DNA from: Ophiostoma sp. CBS 140.51
Lineage: Eukaryota > Ascomycota > Sordariomycetes > Ophiostomatales > Ophiostomataceae
Reading direction: 5' to 3'
Length of the DNA stretch: 64,000 nucleotides
NCBI GenBank assembly: GCA_029298735.1
Contig: JANSLP010000027.1
Coordinates: 152,733-216,732, forward strand
The translations under genes and the position numbers were made by a program. Shown piece by piece: positions 56,735-64,000 of the stretch (positions are counted from its first letter, which is position 1; every line of letters starts with the position of its first letter). The notes under the pieces were generated by a model. It searched no databases. It was not told where the DNA came from and was given only the letters and a program-made list of their open reading frames with translations.

Positions 56735-57897
56735 AGAGTGATGGAGATGACGTGCAGTTGAGCACATTGAGAGCACATTAAACACATTGCGCGTAACGAT
56801 GCCTAACTCTGTTCTCGAGTGCGCCATCTTTCACCTCCGCCTCGTCGACTACGTTGACTCGACTCGTCTTCCTCGTCCTTAAAGTGAAGCTTAACCGCCA
56901 ACGTGGATAGAGTTAAAATTGGCAATGACGAGGCCCTTCTCCCCTTGCCCTGGATAAGGGGAAAAGGGAAAGAAGGACACGCCAGGAGCAAAGGAGCAAA
57001 GGAGCACAGGAGGCCAAGCACTGACTACGACACACTGGAGACTGGAGACTGGAGGGCTGCGACGTATTGTAGCAGAGACAAAAATAGGAACAGGGCGATG
57101 GCGACGTACGATGGGCGATGGACACTAACGCGACGACTCTGTGATGATGAATGAGTCTGTGGAAATATGGAGTTTGTCCTCCTCTGGACGTCCACTGTAT
57201 CAACACTGCCCAACTGGGGAGGAGAGGGACGCGTCAGTGTTGGAGAGGAGAAGGTTTAGGGGGATATCTATTGACTTTCCCTCGCCAACCGATGGTCTAC
57301 TCCGTCCAGTTGACGCTCGGCGCCCAGGCGTCGTCATGTGTCTCTCTTTACGAGGCCGTTTGGTAGAATGACCTGTGATGGTCGTTGATGGCCATTCGTT
57401 GAGTCTTCGTTTGGGCAATCAGTGCACTTTCAGTGATGTCCTTCAGTATTAGCAGACGCCCTCTAGTCTAGAAGGTGATGATCAGTGTAGACGCCCGGAT
57501 ATGCTATGCCGTTGCGTCCTCATGTATACTTGGAGGGGATCACTGTTGGCTTTTCGAGTACTCCCGTTGCTGTCGTCGACGTTCGTATTGACTTACGCGG
57601 CCTCTGCCCCCTTTCTCCTTTCTCCTGCTTCTCCTTCTATCCCACTTTGATGCTATCTCTTTCATCCCTTCGTTTCGTTGGATATGAATGAACTACGAGT
57701 TCACGTTGACGTTGTTGATCTGTAAAGACAAACTGATGGAATGGGGAGAAGAGGCTGTGCATAAAATCCACGTACTCGTCAACTGTGTCAACTGAACTGG
57801 TGTGAATATAGCAGGCAATGCTGACATGCAAGCAATGCAGTCGTGGTCACTGTATCAAGTAGACAGCCGCTGCCGGTATGCCGCTGCCATGGTTCTT

Positions 57898-57932
57898 GGG
57901 GTCACCATGACCCCTAATATGGCCACCATATT
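57898..57932. repeat. two adjacent 7-bp hairpins with CCA loops
   Basis: GGGGTCA-CCA-TGACCCC at 57898-57914 is followed after one base by AATATGG-CCA-CCATATT at 57916-57932. Both stems are perfect and both loops are CCA, although the stem sequences are unrelated. Confidence 0.9.
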
Positions 57933-59663
57933 GCTCGCTTCCCATTCTACTCGTTTGATTGATTGATCGTTCATCTGAGAAGAGAGTGCATGTCGTCATT
58001 GTCTATTTGTGTTTCGGCGCTCAGTGTGCCGGTTCTATTGTCGTCTAATATACAGTAAATATAGTTGGTTGTTGGGTGTTGGGTATAAATGCTAATGCAG
58101 GACGGGAGAGGCTCTCCATTTTGCCTTCCGTGCCTCTTTTCCCTTCTGTCCCTTGATGGTTATATTAATTTATATGTACGAAAAACAGAGTGTTCACAGA
58201 AGGGGCAAACAGAAAAAAAAGAAAGAAAAGAAAGGAAAGACCTCGAACCAGGGAAGCGGAGATTGTGCCGATGGATAGAGAGATTGGGGTTGACTGTTGT
58301 GGACAAACAGCTGGTCGATGCTGTTGATAATCTTTGGAAAGGTCCTTTGCATTTTGTCCTTCATCCCCGGGAAGCTGCGGCACCGACACGACCTGGACAC
58401 GTGTGAAAAGCGAGCGGCCTTGGGGGGTTAGACGAGCAAACAAGAACAATAACGGTGATGTCTCGTCATGTTGTACAAGATGTCCAGATGTTCTCTCGTG
58501 CTCGTCTCCTCACATGCAAGTATCCTCCTCACGTCCGCAACAAGATTGGAGATGATGAGCGGACTGACTCGCCGTGCTCTCCGTTCAGCCTAATGTGGCA
58601 GTAGTAGAGAACGAGAACAGAGGGAAGACACGAACGACCAACGACCGACTCGACGGTAGACGACAGCCACCAACGGGCGTAAATACTAACTTTCTCGACT
58701 GTCGTTTGCCCTTATGAGTCGTTTCTTTCGTTTGTGTCGTTTGGCATTGTTTGAGGATCGTCGACTGTCGCACAGGTCTCGCTTCGTGCATGTGGCTACC
58801 CTTGTTGCCCCGGCTTGAATCAAACACAAGACACAAGACCCTATTTCCTTTCTGACATCTTGTCAAGATCTGGAGGATCGCTGATCTTGTCCAGCTTTCC
58901 CTCTGCCTCTCCCTCCACCGGATCGGAGATTCCTTGCTCGGCCGGTCACTCGCTCGCGTGTCGTTGATTGCTTTCCCAGATAGAGGTTCCGGCCGTTTTG
59001 GCTTATTTCTCCTTTTCCCTTCTGTATGTCGTGTCCTGGTCATACAAAATACAAATGTCGTGCGTCCGACGGCAAGAATTTTGAGTGTGGCGTTTTTTCG
59101 CTTCTTTTTCTTTCAGACGTTGTGTCACCCCAACAAAGAAAAATGTCTCCGCACGCAGACACCCTGCACAGGAGGGTCGAAAGGTTGTACAGAAAACAGC
59201 GAGGAAGAATGAGGACGTCGTACAGCAGGGATCTGAGGGGGCGAGAGATGAATTAAAGTGCCGGACTAGGATTATGAGGGAAGGGAAAGACGGAGAGGAG
59301 AGGGCGAGGTCTGTATGGATGATGATCGTTCTGTCGACTTGACGGAAGGTTGCAGTAGAAGACGTGACAGACGATGCAGGACTTTGACAACGTGCCGTTA
59401 CAAGACGAATATCACGTCGTCTCCCGTCCACAGTCGTCTACCGTCAGCCGTCCTCCGTCTTCCCTCGTTTTGTGATCTGTCCTCTGTGAAATAAGGCCGT
59501 AAGGTTCGGGACGGATTCGGACAACTCTGTTTTTTCCTCCTTCCCTCAATTTTGTCCCCTTCCTGTCCTATTCTGTTTCAGCTTCTCTGTCGTCTCTTGA
59601 ACCCGTCGTACAGAGTACAGAGACACGGCAGCAGAACACGGAGAAAGGTTGAATGTGAAAAGA

Positions 59664-59695
59664 GACGTAAAGGCGTAAAGACGTAAAGACGTGAA
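59664..59695. repeat. 8-bp tandem repeat (GACGTAAA) x4
   Basis: GACGTAAA, GGCGTAAA, GACGTAAA, GACGTGAA in a row. ACGTAA resembles half of a bZIP/CRE site, so it could be a cluster of weak bZIP sites (inference). Confidence 0.9.
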
Positions 59696-60312
59696 GAGAA
59701 AGGGTTAACGAGATACAAGACTCGTGATCGACTTCGACAGCTGGACAGCTGGACAGGTCGGCTTGACAAGACTGTTTGACCTGTCAAACTGCAACGTCAA
59801 ATTGCAGTCTTACTCCCCTTTCCTTTATTTTCCTTGTCTTGTTTTGAGAGAGCGAGCGAGACCGTCGAGACCATCGTGACGATGTCGGTAAGAAAAAGAC
59901 CCGTCGGTGTCGGAAGTCAAGATACCTCAAGGACCGATAGTCGGTGGTCGGCGGTTCCCAAGGCCGAGTGAACGAGAAGAAGCGAGATTCGAAAGAGAAG
60001 AGATAAAAAGGGACGAGTGATAAGGGGAGATGGCACGAGAGACAACCGTAGATAGTATACAAAAGTGACAGGTCGTGTGAGGCAACGACACACGAGACAC
60101 ACGACGCGAGACACCAGACACCAGACACATGCATGTACGCTCATGCACGGCATTTTCTCTATTTCTCTATTTCTCTGTTTGTATTTTGCCTTGACACGGT
60201 GACGTTGTGACTGTGCCTCTGTGTCTTCATGTATATGACTTGCAGCGGCTAGGGAAGTGGCATCCGAGTTCGGGCGGCTTGACTTCTCGGCTTTGGACCT
60301 TACACCTCCCGC

Positions 60313-62079
60313 TTAACAGTCACACCGACCATACCAGCGGGGGAAGGCCACCATGTCGCGGATGGTCGGCACGCCTGTCAGGTAGCAGAGGAACCGGTCA
60401 AAGCCGATACCGAAGCCTCCGTGCGGAGGGCAGCCCCAGCGGCGGAGGTCGACGTACCAGTCAAGGCCGTTGCCAACCGTGGCCTCTCCGGCCTCGTTCA
60501 CCCTGGCAGCTCCTTTTGCGTCAACAGCCATGCCTCTTGCCTGCATGGTCGCCACAAGCTCGCTGAACCGGTGCTCACGCATGGAGCCGCCGGCAATCTC
60601 GCAAAACTCGGGCACCAGCAAGTCAAAACAGTCGACCGTGTCCTGCGAGGCCTCGGACGCACCAGTGGTGGCTGTCGGCAGCATATAAAACGCCTTGGAT
60701 TCGCGCGGGTAGTGGGTGACAAACACGGGCGTTGCCTCGGCGCCGCCAATGACACGCGCCAGGTACCGCTCGTGCTCCGTCATGAGGCCGGTCTCCCAGG
60801 CTGGCGGGTACTCAAACGTATTGGCGGGCGCCTCGTTCAAGATCCGCAGGGTCTCGGCGTATGTGATGCGCGGCCACGGTTTGGCGGACAGAATGCCTGA
60901 CCAGCGGGTTTCAATGTCCACCACGGGCGTGCTGTCGACGTCGTCCTTGTCGTCCTTGCCCTCTTTGTTTGATTTGTTGGGCCTGCTGGGCTTGGCCGAC
61001 TGGGCAACTGCCACGAGCTCACCGTACGCCCGGCCGCCGTGGTTCTCCTTGGCCACATGCCGCAGCATGTCCTCCACAAGATCCATGACGCCGTCTAGCC
61101 GGTCCACAAAGCTGACCTCGGCCTCCAGCATGTAGAACTCGTTCAGGTGGCGCGGGGTGTCGCTTGTCTCGGCACGGAATGTCGGCGACAGCGTCCAGAC
61201 GTTGCCGACGGCCTGGGCCAGCGCCTCGAGGTGTAGCTGTGCCGAGACAGTCAGATACTTGGGCGACCGGAAAAAGTTTGACGTCGACGACGGACCGCCC
61301 GTGACGGTAAACACCTCACCTGCACCCTCACAGTCGGACGACGTGATTAGCGGCGGGTGTGTCTGCACAAACTGGCGTTCTGCGAAGAATCGGTTTAGCG
61401 ACGCCACCACGTCCGACCGGAACCGCAGCAGTGTTGTGTTGAAGGGGATGCGCGGCCGCAGGTGTGGCAGTGTCCTTAGAAACTCGGACGTCTGGTACTT
61501 TTTCTGGATTGGGAACGTCTTGGCGTCCGAAGGGCCGACGACCTCAAAGGACGTTACGTGCAGCTCGTGGCTTTGACCCGTGCCTGGTGACGGCGTCCAT
61601 GCACCCTCCAAGCGAACGGCAGCTCCGTTGGTGAGGTGCGCAGATGTGTCCGAGAGCTCTTCCAGAAGGCTGGCCGGCACTACAGCCTGCAGACCAGCGA
61701 GAGACGAGCCGTCACCAAGCGTAACAAAGCTGTATTTCTTCATGGTGCGCACGGACCGGACGAAGCCGTGGACGACGACGTCCGGGACGGCATCGGTGGG
61801 GGTCCATTGCAAAAAGTCGGCGACAGATCTCGGAGTTTCGGAGGAGGGGGAAGAGGCTTGTGAGCTCCGCAGACGGTTCTGCTGCGAGAATTGGCACGAG
61901 AACTGCAGAGGTTGCCGGCGCCGTGTCGAGGGGACTCTTGGCTGGGGTTGGGTAGAGCTGGTGGTGGGGTTGGGTGTCGTGAGAATCGTCCGTGCCGAGG
62001 TGGTGGAGGAGAATGGGGCCGTCGAGGACGCCCTCAGAGGGGCTGGTCGCAGGGCGGGGGATATCCGGGGTCGCATCAT
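60313..62079 (-). CDS. mitochondrial asparaginyl-tRNA synthetase
   Basis: A single-exon gene for 588 residues. The N-terminal 80 residues are rich in Arg, Ser and Thr and nearly lack acidic residues, as in a mitochondrial targeting peptide. An OB-fold anticodon-binding domain follows (about 100-183; VVVHGFVRSVRTMKKYSFVT). The class IIb catalytic domain comes next: motif 1 around 220-245, the asparagine-type CEGAGEVFTVTG (about 250-261), motif 2 FRAETSDTPRHLNEFYMLEA (301-320) and motif 3 GGFGIGFDRFLCYL (about 554-567). It charges mitochondrial tRNA-Asn with asparagine, as yeast Slm5 does. A Lys/Asp-rich insert (around residues 365-385) is a variable loop. The ATG doublet at 62074-62079 leaves the exact start uncertain by one codon. 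No intron is needed. Downstream lies the gene desert. Confidence 0.94.
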   Translation of the reverse strand: MMRPRISPALRPAPLRASSTAPFSSTTSARTILTTPNPTTSSTQPQPRVPSTRRRQPLQFSCQFSQQNRLRSSQASSPSSETPRSVADFLQWTPTDAVPDVVVHGFVRSVRTMKKYSFVTLGDGSSLAGLQAVVPASLLEELSDTSAHLTNGAAVRLEGAWTPSPGTGQSHELHVTSFEVVGPSDAKTFPIQKKYQTSEFLRTLPHLRPRIPFNTTLLRFRSDVVASLNRFFAERQFVQTHPPLITSSDCEGAGEVFTVTGGPSSTSNFFRSPKYLTVSAQLHLEALAQAVGNVWTLSPTFRAETSDTPRHLNEFYMLEAEVSFVDRLDGVMDLVEDMLRHVAKENHGGRAYGELVAVAQSAKPSRPNKSNKEGKDDKDDVDSTPVVDIETRWSGILSAKPWPRITYAETLRILNEAPANTFEYPPAWETGLMTEHERYLARVIGGAEATPVFVTHYPRESKAFYMLPTATTGASEASQDTVDCFDLLVPEFCEIAGGSMREHRFSELVATMQARGMAVDAKGAARVNEAGEATVGNGLDWYVDLRRWGCPPHGGFGIGFDRFLCYLTGVPTIRDMVAFPRWYGRCDC

Positions 62080-63658
62080 GTCAATTGGTGTGGATATGAG
62101 AGTTGTCGTGAGTTTTGTACTCGCTACGGATATGAATCACCTCTCGTCCGATGTTTCTGCAGGTGCGATGTAGTCAGTCCGTGGTGGTGTTACAGAGCTC
62201 CCAAATTTTTCTGCCGCCTTTGTCCGCTTTACGATCGGGGGCAAGAGCGATCGACCCGCCAGCTTGGAGCTGGAGCTTGTCGCGCCTGCCCCTGGAAAGT
62301 CGCCACTGGGACCTGCCCTTCCGAGCCAACAGCGACACTGACACGCCAGAACGCGCTTTCCTCACACGGTACACAACGCGGCACGTTCCGCCAAGGTCTT
62401 TCCCGTCGCGAAACTCTGAAGTGACAACAGGAAACTGCGACCGTGACAATTCGCGATTACAATCACCAACGTCGTGTATCGTAGACCAGATACTGCGTAT
62501 CTTGGTTCATCTCGCTCGTCTCTCCTCGCCTCCCCCATCTTTTTTCTCGGCTCCCTCCTTTTGCCTCTCTTTTTTGACAGGTCTCTCGGCAGACCCGCCC
62601 ACAGTGCCGCGCGGTATGTGATCGCCCGCGCCAAGTGGCCGGGTAAGAACGACCAAGGAGATCAAATCCGATCATCCTGTCGTTCATTCTATGCTTTTAC
62701 CTCGAGAAGCTGTGAGCTTGTATCGACTTCAGCTTGCTTGGTTCCCAATCTATAGCACCAGCCCCGTCTTTTGTCGCTCATCGCCTCATATGCTCCAGTT
62801 CTCCAGTTGATCCGTTGGCTCGCCTCGTTTGTTAGTCCCCAAGTCTTGCTTGCCTTCTTGCCTCGCCTGCCTCGCCTGCCTCGCCATGTCGGCCAATCGA
62901 TCGGGAGGCCAGGGATGGAGCATACTCGTAGCCTTCCAGCCGTCTCTGCCCATGTCTCGTATGCTGGTATTCTAATTCTGGCTTTTGAGGCTCATGTGAT
63001 TTGCAGTTTTCGAGGAGCCTTTCGGTCTTCTGTATTCATATTCATAGATTGTGTTTGTATTATGTATCAGGTACTGCTACAAGCACACTTTTGCATGCGT
63101 AATCTAGACACGCCTTTTCTTTCCGTGTCCTCTTCTCTTCTTCTCTTTCTCACACCCCTCTAGGTCCCGGCAACAGCCTCCGGAGTGTGTCTGCACCTTG
63201 AGCTAGACGCGCGGAGAATGTGCCGGCAGAGTCCAATTGGTCTAGAAGAGATGTGGAAGTGGGCGAGGCTTTCCTTCTTTTCTTGTTCACCTGCTTGCTC
63301 TGAGTATTTTCTTTTCTCACACCCCTCCGAATCCAATAAATGCGTGCTGAACCTGGAAACAGGGTCCTCCTCCTTTTTTCCGTCCCCTCCTTCGGCTGCT
63401 TTTTTCTTTTCGTTTTCTTTTCTCTCCTTGTCTCGATGCGGCAAATCACATATTCTAGCCTGCGTTTTTTATGTCTTGGTCCCAACAGCCGCTGTACGCC
63501 ACCACCCACCCACAGAGGCAAGGAAAAAGAAAAGAAACAACAAAAACATGACTGGAAAATACCGGGAAGCCGGAAAGCCAGAGAGACAAGGGCATAAGGA
63601 AAATAAGGGAAAGACTCAATCTCGATGACCATGGCAGATGTGACAAGTGAGCATCGGC

Positions 63659-63705
63659 GCATTGGCTGTACGGCATTGGCTGTACGATCAATGATCAATG
63701 ATCAG
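63659..63705. repeat. compound short tandem repeat
   Basis: GCATTGGCTGTACG is repeated twice (63659-63672, 63673-63686) and is followed directly by ATCAATG twice and a partial ATCAG (63687-63705). Confidence 0.9.
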
Positions 63706-63890
63706 TACGTGCGACTTGAGGGCATGCATCGTGCATGGGGTCGTAGGAGAGAAAAGATGCACCTCCCAGCAAATGTATTTTTGGATCTCTTTCTCCGGCT
63801 GCAAATGTATCATGGCGTTGTTTCTGTGTTCGTTATTTACTTTGTTATTTCTCTGCTTTTTTCTCGCATGCTCTCTTCGGGTTTTCTTGC

Positions 63891-64000
63891 TCATCTTCTC
63901 TCTCATCTCCTCCCTCATCTTCTCCCTCATCTTCTCCCTCATCTTCTCCCTCATCCTCTCCCTCATCTTCTCCCTCATCCTCTCCCTCATCCTCTCCCTC
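63891..64000. repeat. 12-bp minisatellite (TCATCTTCTCCC), continues past window
   Basis: Nine units of 12 bp with TTC/TCC variation run to the last base. On the minus strand the unit keeps frame and would encode (MREK/R)n, in an ORF that is open at the window end. It could be a non-coding minisatellite or the coding end of a Met-Arg-Glu-Lys repeat protein; the downstream sequence of that ORF (to 63688) is not distinctive. Confidence 0.9.

Larger units (their letters stand above)
37271..60312. other. gene desert upstream of the WOPR regulator
   Basis: 23 kb in which I find no protein gene, rRNA or complete tRNA. It extends to the 3' end of the mitochondrial asparaginyl-tRNA synthetase gene. 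Composition is nearer 50% GC with alternating purine- and pyrimidine-rich kilobases. It contains short tandem repeats (51513, 52411, 56665, 59664), a pair of related 35-mers (50714, 51294), hairpins (49880, 57898) and an AT-rich patch at 52320-52500. The longest ORFs (258 codons at 45145-45921 minus; 206 at 53438-54058 minus; 203 at 39096-39707 minus) have no domain and read like translations of CT- or GA-rich DNA. Confidence 0.6.
62080..64000. other. upstream region of the asparaginyl-tRNA synthetase gene, to window end
   Basis: 1.9 kb without a supported gene. The first few hundred bases should contain the promoter of the minus-strand synthetase gene. CGCCTGCCTCGCC repeats lie at 62860-62884. 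Short tandem repeats lie at 63659-63705 and a 12-bp minisatellite runs to the end. ORFs up to 182 codons (63150-63698, minus) have no domain. Confidence 0.55.

Noticed and set aside
1045..59262. Five scattered TTAAAGTG words, similar to the Wor1 site TTAAAGTT
   Set aside because: They differ from the known site at the last base, about two per strand pair are expected by chance, and they are not concentrated upstream of the WOPR gene.
1..64000. Search for secondary-metabolite cluster, CRISPR array, intact transposon, rRNA or spliceosomal RNA genes
   Set aside because: No polyketide or peptide synthase, transposase, reverse transcriptase, repeat-spacer array or recognisable rRNA/snRNA sequence was seen.

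Overview
This is nuclear DNA of a filamentous ascomycete (Pezizomycotina, most likely a Sordariomycete; the species cannot be fixed from sequence alone). Gene families are typically fungal: a Gti1/Pac2 (WOPR) regulator, a Gal80-like protein, an ELYS-type nucleoporin and a lysine-rich histone H1. Introns are few and short (63-259 nt), GT-AG, and all seven clear ones carry a CTAAC branch point. Coding DNA is GC-rich at third positions, start codons sit in CACNATG contexts, and promoters contain long CT tracts.

Layout. 1-496: 3' end of a Cid1-type nucleotidyltransferase (+). 4.0-4.7 kb: uncharacterised 209-aa protein (+). 5.8-7.5 kb: prenylcysteine oxidase (+). 8.6-9.8 kb: Gal80-like Gfo/Idh/MocA protein (+). 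10.1-10.9 kb: GAR1 (-). 12.0-13.0 kb: N-carbamoyl-amino-acid-hydrolase-like nitrilase-fold enzyme (+). 13.3-18.2 kb: condensin subunit SMC4 (-), divergent over 438 bp from an ELYS-like nucleoporin at 18.7-19.9 kb (+). 20.4-22.9 kb: proline-rich NPF-motif protein (-). 26.3-27.4 kb: histone H1 in five exons (-). 33.5-35.1 kb: Pac2-type WOPR transcription factor (-). 60.3-62.1 kb: mitochondrial asparaginyl-tRNA synthetase (-). These are mostly independent housekeeping genes; I see no biosynthetic cluster, CRISPR array, intact transposon or rRNA.

The unusual part is the non-coding DNA. About 25.2 kb (35.1-60.3 kb) directly upstream of the WOPR regulator, plus about 6 kb downstream of it, hold no gene I can support. 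They contain short tandem repeats with 8-, 11-, 12- and 14-bp units, hairpins, and related degenerate sequences that lie on both sides of the regulator. One of these relatives, at 20.0 kb, is an array of six GTGA motifs spaced exactly 11 bp apart.

Other points to test: an in-frame C-terminal extension of the ELYS-like gene past a TAG codon (45-nt intron lacking a branch point, or stop readthrough); two perfect hairpins inside the GAR1 intron; two microexons in histone H1; and a pair of adjacent hairpins with identical CCA loops at 57.9 kb.
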